NCBI GenBank assembly: GCA_963970005.1 | Contig: CAXAMN010021718.1 | Location: 423,034 to 487,033 of the forward strand | Source: Durusdinium trenchii | Lineage: Eukaryota > Sar > Dinophyceae > Suessiales > Symbiodiniaceae | Reading direction: 5' to 3' | DNA length: 64,000 nucleotides | In this document: piece by piece, positions 31,626 to 40,397 of the stretch | Numbering within the stretch: position 1 is the first letter of the stretch | How the letters are laid out: the number at the start of each line of letters is the position of its first letter | The notes under the pieces: model-generated | Told to the model about the DNA's origin: nothing | What the model saw: only the letters and a program-made list of their open reading frames with translations | Databases searched by the model: none | Program-made: the position numbers and the translations under genes

Positions 31626-33407
31626 ATGGAGAAAGGGATCACGAGATCGCCAGATGGCATTCCTCGCTACGACGGGACGCCAGAGTTGTTGGCTGCCTAT
31701 AGGGAAGAGGCAGTTCAGTATCTCATGACGTTCGAGCACAAGAAGAGATATGTTGTTGGACCTAGACTGTTGAAAGAGCTGGAGGGGACAGCGAAGATTG
31801 CAGTCCGACCAATGACGTTGCGGGATCCACAGTGGGTCTCAAAGCCTAGGGGGGTCTACATTCTCCTCGACTACTTGGAGAGTGTGGTTGCCAGACCGAG
31901 CCTTCCAGAAGCCTCCAGGTTTGTGATGAAGTTCTTCTACGGTATGCAACGCCGGAGAGGGGAAACAATGACATCGTGGATTACAAGACACCAAGAAGGA
32001 CTTTGGGAGGCCAGCCAAGCATTGAGGAAGGTTCAAAAAGAGCATGGGAAGAAGACAGAACCGACTATGTGGGGTGTTGCTCGGCCTTCGAGTGATGTGG
32101 GAACTCGAAGCCAAACTAGTGGTGAACAGGAACAGGCACAGCCATTTCGGGACGATGGACGCTTGTTCGAGGAAGAGGAGGAGGAGAATGAGTACCATGG
32201 GTGGCATCGCTGGTGGCACAATCACTCCGAATGGTCGGAGGATAGCTGGCGATCCAAGGAGTATGAACCTCCGAGTTCATGGGACACCTCGTCGGAGATC
32301 TTCATTCCAGAGTTCCTTGCAGGATTCTTGTTGTTGCATCGAAGTGGACTCGATGCCCATGAGAGAGCCAATGTGATGGCCGCCATCCGGGGAGAGTTCT
32401 CCGTGGTGACAGTTTCTCGCGCTCTTCGTGAGCAATGGGGGGATGACGACCTCCAGAAGCGAGATCGACTCAAGTCGGGAGCAGCAGCTATGTGGGCCGA
32501 AGAAGAGGGAGACTCCGAGCTACAAGCATTAGTCGCTGAAGGGGACCTTGCTGACTATGACAACATGAGCCCAGAAGACAGACAGGCCTACATGGCAGAA
32601 GAGGCCAAGGTGGAGGATGCATTGGCTGCAATTCAGAACCAAAAAGCCACCCTGAAGGAAGCACGTTGGAAGCAGAAGCAAATTCGTTTGGGAAGAGGAT
32701 ACTTCCCACCAAAACCATTTCCTCGAGGTGGTGATGCAACCAGTTCCAAGAGCAGTTCAGGAACCAAGCTTTGTTTCAGGTGCGGAGGCCCGCACTTGGT
32801 GGCAAACTGTCCCAAGCCTGCGCAACAAGCCAAGGTGGCTAGTGAAGAGGCAGCAGAGATTGCTTTTGGAGCGTGTGAGATGGGCAAGGAGGAACAGAAT
32901 TTCTTTGGGAAAAAAGCAGAAGATGGCTTCATGGTGGAGGAGACAGTGAACCGATGCTATGGAGTGATCGACTCAGGGGCAACATCGTCTCTGGCTTCCG
33001 TGGATGCTCTTGAACAAGTGATGAAGGCCAATGTGGCCTCCCATGGAGAGACACGCATGGAGGTGAACCCGGACAATCGCCCGACCTTTCGATTCGGGAA
33101 CGGAGCTCGAAAAGATTGTATGTCCACCGTCACCTTGGGTCTCGGTGCAGGTGACAAGACAGGCCGTCTTGAAGTCCACGTACATGACTCACCTGGACAG
33201 CCGATTTTGATTTCTCGGAAAGCCTTGAAAGCCCTAGGAGCCGTGCTGGATTTCCGAACCGGAGAGGTCATCTACACCAAGGTGAATGCCCACCGAGTGG
33301 TGAAGCTGGAAGAAGCTTCCAATGGTCATCTTCTCATGCCCATGACAGGCAACCTCTTGAGCGAAGGAGTGGATCGACCGACGCCGTTCGTTTCACTTCA
33401 TGAATAG
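31626..33407 (+). CDS. gag: Gag-protease protein of the Copia-type element
   Basis: 593 residues. The first ATG after the primer-binding site sits in a good context (GCCATGG). The N-terminal half is a Gag-like helical region with charged clusters and a glutamate run near residues 180-187. A zinc knuckle lies at Cys383-Cys386-His390-Cys395; its spacing is CX2CX3HX4C, one residue shorter than the usual CX2CX4HX4C. A retroviral-type aspartic protease follows, with the catalytic Asp-Ser-Gly at 449-451 in a hydrophobic context (VIDSGAT). The protein would form the particle and process the polyprotein in the cytoplasm. The frame ends in a single TAG at 33405-33407, and the next frame is in the same phase with no further stop between them, so readthrough could give a Gag-Pol fusion of about 2316 residues. 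Confidence 0.93.
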   Translation: MEKGITRSPDGIPRYDGTPELLAAYREEAVQYLMTFEHKKRYVVGPRLLKELEGTAKIAVRPMTLRDPQWVSKPRGVYILLDYLESVVARPSLPEASRFVMKFFYGMQRRRGETMTSWITRHQEGLWEASQALRKVQKEHGKKTEPTMWGVARPSSDVGTRSQTSGEQEQAQPFRDDGRLFEEEEEENEYHGWHRWWHNHSEWSEDSWRSKEYEPPSSWDTSSEIFIPEFLAGFLLLHRSGLDAHERANVMAAIRGEFSVVTVSRALREQWGDDDLQKRDRLKSGAAAMWAEEEGDSELQALVAEGDLADYDNMSPEDRQAYMAEEAKVEDALAAIQNQKATLKEARWKQKQIRLGRGYFPPKPFPRGGDATSSKSSSGTKLCFRCGGPHLVANCPKPAQQAKVASEEAAEIAFGACEMGKEEQNFFGKKAEDGFMVEETVNRCYGVIDSGATSSLASVDALEQVMKANVASHGETRMEVNPDNRPTFRFGNGARKDCMSTVTLGLGAGDKTGRLEVHVHDSPGQPILISRKALKALGAVLDFRTGEVIYTKVNAHRVVKLEEASNGHLLMPMTGNLLSEGVDRPTPFVSLHE

Positions 33408-33428
33408 GAACTTTGCTCTTCTGGCAAA
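33405..33428 (+). promoter_or_regulatory. In-phase UAG between gag-protease and pol: candidate readthrough site
   Basis: The stop TAG (followed by GAACTT) is the only barrier between the two frames; seven sense codons follow and then the ATG at 33429. Copia elements generally make Gag and Pol from one frame. Either the UAG is recoded in some ribosomes, or it is a point mutation in this copy. No pseudoknot was evaluated. Confidence 0.45.
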
Positions 33429-36400
33429 ATGGACGGAGAAAATCCCGGCCAGGGGAGCGTGAATGGGGGAACAGACATGTTGTGTGAACACGACCATGTC
33501 CATGAGAATTCATTTTTGCCATGCAGATTTTGTAGGTTGATATCCGTAAGATTTGGTAGATGTGATTTTTGTGAGGAATGCCAAGGAGTTTACGAAGAGA
33601 ACGACAGACACACGTGTGCACAGCCTTTTTCACACTCAAGTGCAGGAAACACCGTTCCAGGACTGACCTGTCAGGATCATGCCAGCTCCTACCACCAAGG
33701 CACAGTGGATCGAGAAGCTTCGCGACGAGGGGATCGCAGTGCCCACCGAGTGGAATCTGATTCAGATCAAAGCTCACTGGGCCGAAGTGCAAGAAGAGCG
33801 TCGCCACAGCCTCGACAAGCGCTTGGAGGAAAAGCTGTCAGATCTGAAGCGAGCCAGCCGAAAGAAGGGAGACCTGATTGCCTTCTTGGAGAAAGAGGGA
33901 GCCAAGTTCTCACCCACTGCGACGATCAGTCAGTTGTTCAAGGTGGGGGAGGAGGGCATCTACAAGAGTTTTCCACCATCGGGCAACGAGAAGGTGGGAT
34001 TCGGAAAACACGGGGACTTGACCTTCCAGGAAGTCCTCAAGATGCACCCTCAATATGTGAACTGGGTTCAGACAACCGCGGCGGAAGAGGAGAAGCCGTA
34101 CTGGCGCCTGGAGCGACTGGCCAAGTGGTCAGAACAACAGACTGGCAAGCCCGGGCGGCGAGGATCCGGAGCCACCTCATCGACACCCACCTTCGACATG
34201 ACCAAGGGCGGGTACAAGAAGGAGGCTCCAATGACCTTGACTCAGGGCGACCTGGACGAATGGCACGAATTCCAGGTCACAGAGCTCGAGAGCAAGATCG
34301 GGAAACCACCTCCCTCCAAGAACTCCAAGCCACGTCCCTCGAGCTTGGAGGAGGAGAATCAAGCCCTTCGCACCAAGATCATGGAATTGGAGGCAGCTCA
34401 GGCAGACTTGGAGCTTCAGACCGGCCGCATGAAGGGGCGGAAAGAGATGTAGATTGTGAATGCCATGCCTTGTCTGAGGAATCCCTCAAAAGACTCAGTC
34501 AGAACTGGGGCCCTCGCAAGAACATGTTCAGTGAGGGTTGGAAAGACATTGTTCATCACGGACGTCCCCTTTTGTTGGAAGTTGCATGTTTTCATGACAG
34601 CATTCTAGGCACTGAGGTGGAACGCAGATTCGGGCCAGGCAGTTGTATGAGACTGAGCGAGTGGAACGGGGGAAACCTCGAGGAGGCAACCGGCGTGGAA
34701 CTCATCAAGAAGATGATGAGACGTCACCGTCCGATCAATGTTTGGATCAGCTGTGAGTGCGGGCCTTTTTGTCCTTTACAGCGGTTGAATAGGAGAAACC
34801 CTCAACAGATTGAAGCTCTTGAAGAGAAACAGTTTCGGGCTAGGAAACAATACCAGGGGGCTATTGAAGTAGCGCAAGAAGCTTTTTGTCTCAATTTGGA
34901 GGTTCATTGGGAGTTTTCTCAAAGAAGTGAAGCATGGGCCCTTCCAGAGATCCAGCAGTTTTTGGAGCAATACCACCTGCAGAAGGTGACAACTAGCGGA
35001 TGCGCCGTTGGTTTGAAGACGAAAGACAGAGCACTTCCCTTGTGCAAAGCTTGGACTGTCGCAACCAGAAATACCATACTTTTACAAAGACTTCATTTAC
35101 CATGCCAAAAGAATCACCCAAAAGGTCGTTGTGAAGCAGGTCAAACAGCACACACAGCGCGATACACAGATGTTTTTGCAAAGAAGGTCATTGATTGTTT
35201 TTGTGAAGGGGAAGTTTGGTCTAAGATTGTCCAAGAATTGTCACACACCAACCTGGAGGAGGCACAACCAGCAGAAGCAGATTCCGAGGACCACCCCATG
35301 GACCTCGAGATCCCACCTGACGAGCAGCTGGAGATAGAACAGAAGCTCCAATACATCCACAAGAACACAGGACATGGGAGTCACCAGGCGCTCTTGCGGG
35401 CGCTTGAGAGAAGGGGGGTGTCAGAAAAAGTGCTCCAAGTGGCAAGGAAATGGTCTTGTCCACAATGTGCAGTTCGAAAGATCAAAGATCCTCGACGGTT
35501 TGCAACTCTAGAAACCTTGGCTGCAAAGTGGGAAACTTTGGAGGTGGACGCTGGAACATGGCAACATCCAGTGACCAAAAAGAAGTGTCATTTTGTAGTG
35601 ATGGTAGACAGGGGAAGCAAACTGACCGTTAGCAAGGTGTTGCATGAACATCCCCACAAAACAGCTACTTGGGCAGATCTGCGACAGTGTTTGGAGGAGC
35701 ATTGGTTTCCCTTGTTTGGACGACCAAAGACATTGCGTGTAGATCCCGCAGGGGCGTGGTTGAACAAGGAGGTGGATACCTATTGTTCTGAACAAAACAT
35801 ACTTTTGGAGATGATTCCCGGAGAGGCACATTGGCAGCTCAGTGCAGTGGAACAACATATCAAAACAATCAAGGGCATGCTGAACACGCTTGGGGAAGAG
35901 TTTCCAGAGGGTTCCGTGAGGGATCTGATGAGTAGAGCAGTCTGGGCAATGAACAACCGAACCCTTTACAGAGGATACAGCCCACTACAACATGTTTTGG
36001 GAAAGGCGCCAGACGCTTGCGGAAGAATGTTCGATGATGACCGAGTGCAGCCAATTCATCCAGAGTTGATGGCAGATGGGGGGTTTCAGGAAGACGATCA
36101 AATTCGGCATTGTGCAGAAAAAGCATTTCTCGATGAGCAGGCAAAAAGAAGACTAGAGCGTGCTGAGAGAATGGGACACAGACGACACCAGGTGTTTTTG
36201 CCCGGAGATTTAGTGTACTATTTTCGCATGCAGGTGCCACATTCGGATCGACAACCCTTCCAAACTGGACGTTTTCTGGGACCAGCAAGAGTTCTAGCAA
36301 CAGAGACAAGGAGAGAGGATGGGCAATTGCGACCAGGAAGCGTGATTTGGCTCTACAAAGGAGGTAGGTTGCTGCGAGCCGCGCCGGAACAGGTACGCAA

Positions 36401-38576
36401 AGCATCAGAGGCTGAGATTATGTTGGAGGAGCTAGAAGGGGCCGTGGAGATTCCGTGGACATTGTCTCACATGACAGTGGATCCCAAGCAGAGGGCATAC
36501 CAAGATATTTCCAAAGAAATTCCGGATGATGTCGCTTGGGAGAAAGCCTTGGATGAGCCCATTGCTCGAAGCAGACAGGAACAAGGAGCACCTCTGAGAC
36601 GTGTTCTGGAAAAAGGACCATTGCCAAGCAACGAGCCCGTTGCAAAGGCAGCAAGACTTCCAGAAAAGAGAGGAGAAAAGAGAGAAGCAGCAGAGGCTGA
36701 GCCGGAATCCGGAAGCAGCAGCAGCAGTAGGCCCAGGGTGGACTATGCAGCATTTTACAGTGTGGAAGAACATTGTCACGCAGTTGAGATAGAACTTCAA
36801 CTCCCCACAAGCAACAGAGGTTGGAAGAAGTTTTCAGCGAATCCGGAGGCCTATATGGCCAATCAGCTGAAGAGAAAGATGGTGGAGGTGTCGGAACGCA
36901 AACTGAGTCCACAAGAAGCTGAAGAGTTTGCAAAAGCGAAACATACCGAAGTTAAGAACTTTTTGGCATCAAGGTGTTTTCAGCTTGCAGAAGATCAATT
37001 TCCCGAGGAGAAAAATATTTTGGGCATGCGATGGTTGCTCACCTGGAAGTATGACCCCAAATATCCGGACGGCCGAAAGGCCAAAGCAAGGGCCATAGTT
37101 CTGGGATATCAAGACCCCTGTTATAGTGAGAGACAGACATCTTCACCAACGCCCTCAAAGGCAGGGCGTCAACTCTTTCTGCAACTGTGTGCTCATAGAA
37201 GGTTCCGCATCGCCAAGGGCGATGTCAGCGGTGCCTTCCTTCAAGGCGAAGACATGGAGGAGATCTTGTGGTGCAGGCCGGTGGAGGAGATTTGCTCCGA
37301 ACTGGGCGTCAGTCCAGAAACTCCTATGCTTTTGAAGAAGGCAGCGTACGGATTAGTACAAGCACCACTCCACTGGTACGAGTCCATCTGCAAGAAGTTG
37401 GCATCCCTGGGATACACCCGGTTGATTACAGAACCTTGTTGTTGGATTTACATTGACAAAGCCGGACTGGTCAGATCAGCAATTCACGGACATGTTGATG
37501 ACTTCATGTTTGGGGGAAAGACAGACGACCCTGTTCACAACCAGTTGATGCAATCACTACAAGAATCATACAAATGGGGAACTTGGGAATACAGTCATTT
37601 TGAACAGTGCGGCATTGTGATTTCCCAGAAGGAAGATTTTTCAATCACCCTACAACAATCCCGGTTCTTACAAGAGGTTGAAGAGATTAGCATTTCCACT
37701 GAGAGAGCTAGACAGAATGAGCTTCCGACCAACGAGAAGGAGAAGAGTTGGTTGAGGGGAACCTTAGGTAGCTTGAGTTGGATTTGTGGACAAACAGCCT
37801 TCATGTTTTCAGTGGACGTTGGGTTTTTGATTTCACAGATTCCGGTGAGCACAGTGAATGACATTAACAAAACAAACGCACTGGTCAGACAGATGAAGAA
37901 GTGGAAGGACCAGGAGTACATCATACACCCCTTCAGGGAAACAGACAGACTTCATTTGGTATGTTGGTCCGATGCAGCATTCGCCAACAGACCCAACGGG
38001 AGTGATTCGACAGAAGGTGTTTTTGTTGGAATGACCAGTGAACAACTGTTACAAGGCAAGGAGACAGATGTTTCAGCAATACACTGGAGATCCTCAAAGA
38101 TACCAAGAGTTTGTAGATCACCGGCAGCAGCAGAGACTCAAGCAAGCTTAGATGGTGAAGATGATTTACTTTACCTGAGAGTGCTTTGGTTTGAAATGAT
38201 TGGCGGTGAGCTAGATCCTCGCAATCCAGATGTGGCCGCAAGACAGGTGGCAGCAGCCATGGTGACAGATTCAAAGAACTTGTTTGACAAACTACATCGC
38301 CCGACAGTTTGCATCAAAGGAGCTGAGAAGAGGAGTGACATTGAAGCAGTGGCACTTAGACTACAGCTCGAAGCAACGAACACACCAATACATTGGGTGC
38401 ACGGGGGAGCAATGCTAGCAAATTCTTTGACAAAAGTCACAGAAAAGTATCAGATGTTTCAGTTTCTTCAACTCGGCTTCAGATTCAAGATCATTTTTGA
38501 TGAGAACTACACATCGGAGAAACAGAGACGCAAGAAAGGTCTACCAAGTCTTCAAGGACAGGAGAGAAGCACTTAG
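33429..38576 (+). CDS. pol: Pol polyprotein: integrase, reverse transcriptase, RNase H (Copia type)
   Basis: 1715 residues. A Cys/His-rich N-terminus (Cys19 to Cys63, including CRFC and CDFCEEC) may bind zinc. Residues about 85-341 look like a shadow of the overprinted +1 frame and have low-complexity Arg/Ser/Gly composition. Residues about 380-545 form a methyltransferase-like segment (Glu384, WISCECGPFC from 439, HWEF around 495, Cys525, Trp542). GAG-pre-integrase zinc ligands are His644, His649, Cys677 and Cys680. Integrase has Asp707, Asp772 and Glu808, with exactly 35 residues between the last two (D35E). Reverse transcriptase has Asp1265 in KGDVSGAFLQ and the HVDD box at 1355-1358. RNase H has Asp1515, Glu1569 and Asp1614; the fourth expected Asp, in the AD.LTK motif, is Asn1665. 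The protein would copy RNA to DNA and integrate it. Start is uncertain: ATG at 33429 or readthrough from gag. Confidence 0.93.
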   Translation: MDGENPGQGSVNGGTDMLCEHDHVHENSFLPCRFCRLISVRFGRCDFCEECQGVYEENDRHTCAQPFSHSSAGNTVPGLTCQDHASSYHQGTVDREASRRGDRSAHRVESDSDQSSLGRSARRASPQPRQALGGKAVRSEASQPKEGRPDCLLGERGSQVLTHCDDQSVVQGGGGGHLQEFSTIGQREGGIRKTRGLDLPGSPQDAPSICELGSDNRGGRGEAVLAPGATGQVVRTTDWQARAARIRSHLIDTHLRHDQGRVQEGGSNDLDSGRPGRMARIPGHRAREQDRETTSLQELQATSLELGGGESSPSHQDHGIGGSSGRLGASDRPHEGAERDVDCECHALSEESLKRLSQNWGPRKNMFSEGWKDIVHHGRPLLLEVACFHDSILGTEVERRFGPGSCMRLSEWNGGNLEEATGVELIKKMMRRHRPINVWISCECGPFCPLQRLNRRNPQQIEALEEKQFRARKQYQGAIEVAQEAFCLNLEVHWEFSQRSEAWALPEIQQFLEQYHLQKVTTSGCAVGLKTKDRALPLCKAWTVATRNTILLQRLHLPCQKNHPKGRCEAGQTAHTARYTDVFAKKVIDCFCEGEVWSKIVQELSHTNLEEAQPAEADSEDHPMDLEIPPDEQLEIEQKLQYIHKNTGHGSHQALLRALERRGVSEKVLQVARKWSCPQCAVRKIKDPRRFATLETLAAKWETLEVDAGTWQHPVTKKKCHFVVMVDRGSKLTVSKVLHEHPHKTATWADLRQCLEEHWFPLFGRPKTLRVDPAGAWLNKEVDTYCSEQNILLEMIPGEAHWQLSAVEQHIKTIKGMLNTLGEEFPEGSVRDLMSRAVWAMNNRTLYRGYSPLQHVLGKAPDACGRMFDDDRVQPIHPELMADGGFQEDDQIRHCAEKAFLDEQAKRRLERAERMGHRRHQVFLPGDLVYYFRMQVPHSDRQPFQTGRFLGPARVLATETRREDGQLRPGSVIWLYKGGRLLRAAPEQVRKASEAEIMLEELEGAVEIPWTLSHMTVDPKQRAYQDISKEIPDDVAWEKALDEPIARSRQEQGAPLRRVLEKGPLPSNEPVAKAARLPEKRGEKREAAEAEPESGSSSSSRPRVDYAAFYSVEEHCHAVEIELQLPTSNRGWKKFSANPEAYMANQLKRKMVEVSERKLSPQEAEEFAKAKHTEVKNFLASRCFQLAEDQFPEEKNILGMRWLLTWKYDPKYPDGRKAKARAIVLGYQDPCYSERQTSSPTPSKAGRQLFLQLCAHRRFRIAKGDVSGAFLQGEDMEEILWCRPVEEICSELGVSPETPMLLKKAAYGLVQAPLHWYESICKKLASLGYTRLITEPCCWIYIDKAGLVRSAIHGHVDDFMFGGKTDDPVHNQLMQSLQESYKWGTWEYSHFEQCGIVISQKEDFSITLQQSRFLQEVEEISISTERARQNELPTNEKEKSWLRGTLGSLSWICGQTAFMFSVDVGFLISQIPVSTVNDINKTNALVRQMKKWKDQEYIIHPFRETDRLHLVCWSDAAFANRPNGSDSTEGVFVGMTSEQLLQGKETDVSAIHWRSSKIPRVCRSPAAAETQASLDGEDDLLYLRVLWFEMIGGELDPRNPDVAARQVAAAMVTDSKNLFDKLHRPTVCIKGAEKRSDIEAVALRLQLEATNTPIHWVHGGAMLANSLTKVTEKYQMFQFLQLGFRFKIIFDENYTSEKQRRKKGLPSLQGQERST
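33679..34452 (+). CDS. Overprinted accessory protein, SAP-like and ExoX-C-like, coiled coil
   Basis: 257 residues in the +1 phase relative to pol, wholly inside it. An upstream in-phase TGA at 33664 makes the ATG at 33679 the natural start. Residues 7-40 and 64-95 resemble SAP/HeH-type helix-extended-loop-helix modules. Residues 106-130 (FGKHGDLTFQEVL, then HPQYVNWV) resemble the small C-terminal domain of ExoX-type exonucleases, a nucleic-acid-binding type of module. Residues about 220-252 form a leucine/glutamate coiled coil. Codons in this phase prefer G or C at the third position and give balanced, globular composition, while the pol phase here is low-complexity, so I judge this phase to be the truly coding one. 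How it is translated (own mRNA, reinitiation, or +1 frameshifts in and out of pol) cannot be told. It could be a captured host module. Confidence 0.75.
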   Translation: MPAPTTKAQWIEKLRDEGIAVPTEWNLIQIKAHWAEVQEERRHSLDKRLEEKLSDLKRASRKKGDLIAFLEKEGAKFSPTATISQLFKVGEEGIYKSFPPSGNEKVGFGKHGDLTFQEVLKMHPQYVNWVQTTAAEEEKPYWRLERLAKWSEQQTGKPGRRGSGATSSTPTFDMTKGGYKKEAPMTLTQGDLDEWHEFQVTELESKIGKPPPSKNSKPRPSSLEEENQALRTKIMELEAAQADLELQTGRMKGRKEM

Positions 38577-38737
38577 CGCACACAACACACATTGGTTGTT
38601 TTTCTGCGGTTGGTGGTTGCTTCTTTTGGTGGTTTTGTGTTGATGTGAAGAATATATCTTCATGGCATTCCAAGCTGTCAGTCTCAGGACCAAAAGGGTC
38701 AATAGAGACAAGGTGAAATTTTATTTACATGGACGAG
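38577..38737 (+). other. Retrotransposon 3' untranslated segment
   Basis: 161 bp between the pol stop and the 3' LTR. A polypurine tract is expected here; only weak candidates exist (GGACGAG against the LTR, ACAAGGTGAAA at 38708). This is the least canonical part of the element. Confidence 0.6.
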
Positions 38738-38824
38738 TGCAAATTCCATTTCCGTCCATTCAACGTGACAGCTCAAGGGACCCCCTTAGGCATGTGTCAA
38801 AAGTCCGCCGCTATCCATTTCGCA
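38738..38824 (+). repeat. 3' LTR, 87 bp
   Basis: Base-for-base identical to the 5' LTR, ending ...CCATTTCGCA, followed at once by CCTGG. Confidence 0.95.
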
Positions 38825-38829
38825 CCTGG
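38825..38829. other. Target-site duplication, right (CCTGG)
   Basis: Matches 31434-31438. The following TACATG completes the palindromic target. Confidence 0.9.
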
Positions 38830-40379
38830 TACATGGATACCATACCAATACTTCCAGTATCTGTACCTGGTTTCCCTGGTTTCAGATACGAACTCATCGC
38901 GTTTTCACATGGGCCTGGTACAATCCGAACGAATGGACCGACACCTCGGTCTTCATGTGTTCTACCTTCCCAACGGACGGTTTGTTCGGGCCCACTCTAT
39001 GGCCCGGTCGTTTGCGAAGCACAGTCAGGCTGACGAGACAAGCAGAATCGCAAGCTGACTTAGTCTGTTTTGCCTGGGCTTTGATGGGTGTCAATGCCCG
39101 AAACGAGCTTTGCACAGGGAACCATGCGCATGGGCCATGAAAGTCCCGCACAAAACCTCACACCAGAAGGAGCTGATCCTTCCGAGATGAAGACATGAGC
39201 AACTTCGTCGTTCAAAGCCTCACTTGTTGAGCAACTCCTGCTTCTTCTTTTCTTTTGCCTTCCAAGCTGGGCAAAGTGAAGTGCTTTTCAGGACTAAGGG
39301 GGCTGACTTTAGGGCTTCTTGGCTTCATCCAATTTGAGGAGCTCCGGCCAATTGCAAGAAGCTTCTGACCCCCCCCTGCCTCAACAACAACAACCATCCC
39401 AACACCGATGATCGCACCCACTCCCTGGCTGCACCGTTTCTTAGAAACGAACCGTCCGGCAACTGGCGGCCTCCAGCAACTTGCGGCGCTCGTTCCGCAT
39501 GTCCAGGGCCTGGTTTCCGGTGCGGTTCTTAGGTTGGAGGCCATCGCGGCAGAGCGGTAGGGGGGGGCAGAGCGGTCTTTTAACACATGTCCTTTAAACA
39601 AATTTCTCTTCACGTTCGGCGGCGCGGTTCCGCGATTGCTTTTCCTGGGGCTCTTTGGTTTGGGAACGCTGCGGCCGAAGCTTCTGAACGGGCAAAGGAA
39701 CAACACTGAAATGATGAGGAAACTTAGGTGCACAAGAACTCTCGCATAGATGGAAACCTCATGTCCAACATGTGTTTGCAAATATTTGGAGGGGATGCAC
39801 TTTGCGATTTGGGCAGCTATTTGGGCTGCCTGGGCTGCCAACATCAGGAATCCCTTCTTCAGGGGAGTTTGAGTCCCTGAAATTGCATCATGCCACGGCA
39901 CAACATCATGATGGAAATACATTTAATTGGAAGTTCTAGTTATATATATCTACTTTTATATAGTATAAGGAGATAGGACCGGCCTTTTGTTATATTTTTC
40001 ATACTTCATCAACACCATCATACCTCAATCTCCTTCACATCGCGCTCACTAGCTCCATGTGGAGATCCTCATTTTGAGCTAAGAAGATCGATTCGAACAC
40101 TTTTTCAACCAATATCGACAGCTTTCCGGGGTACAGTATTCCATAAGAACACAATTCAACACACATATATAACATCAAATAATATGAAAACAAAGAAACT
40201 AATGGGTTGGCCGCAAATCCTGTCACTAATGGGTTGGCCGCACAACTCAGTGGATCAGGACCGGCGCGGCTCGGCTGTTGGCCAGGCTGTTGTGTAGGAG
40301 AGCGAAAAACAACACCACCAGTGTCCGCGCCTCCACTTGTGGGCCAGGGATGGATTGTATTTCATCATGTTTCATCGAA
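38830..40379. other. Non-coding stretch 3' of the retrotransposon
   Basis: The minus-strand frame of 236 codons at 39212-39922 crosses a family A unit (39530-39548), which argues against a real protein, although its end near 39750-39900 has a fairly natural alanine-rich composition. GGCAGAGCGGT is repeated at 39547 and 39568. A tandem pair of ACTAATGGGTTGGCCGCA lies near 40198 and 40226. Confidence 0.45.
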
Positions 40380-40397
40380 TATATATATATATATATT
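40380..40397. repeat. AT microsatellite
   Basis: An (AT)n tract of nine repeats following TCATCGAAT. Confidence 0.9.

Larger units (their letters stand above)
31439..38824 (+). mobile_element. Complete Copia-type LTR retrotransposon, 7386 bp
   Basis: Identical 87-bp direct repeats (31439-31525 and 38738-38824) begin TG, end CA and are flanked by CCTGG on both sides. A primer-binding site abuts the 5' repeat. Inside lie a gag-protease frame, then a frame with GAG-pre-integrase, integrase, RVT_2-type reverse transcriptase and RNase H in that order. Integrase before reverse transcriptase is the Ty1/Copia order. Identical LTRs argue for recent insertion. A polypurine tract next to the 3' LTR is not obvious. 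The reconstructed empty site is the palindrome CATGTACCTGGTACATG. Several features are unusual: very short LTRs, an in-phase UAG between gag and pol, an overprinted accessory frame and a methyltransferase-like segment. Confidence 0.97.

Noticed and set aside
33429-33455. 2A-like peptide (GENPG) at the start of pol
   Set aside because: The required DxExNPGP pattern is not met; one residue is missing and Pro is replaced by Gln.
33690-34440. Pol-phase peptide of this interval as a real domain
   Set aside because: Arg/Ser/Gly-rich low-complexity composition, consistent with being the shadow of the overprinted +1 frame. The frame is kept open, so it is retained in the pol coordinates but not called a domain.
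39212-39922. 236-codon minus-strand frame
   Set aside because: It crosses a family A unit and shifts composition several times; no domain.
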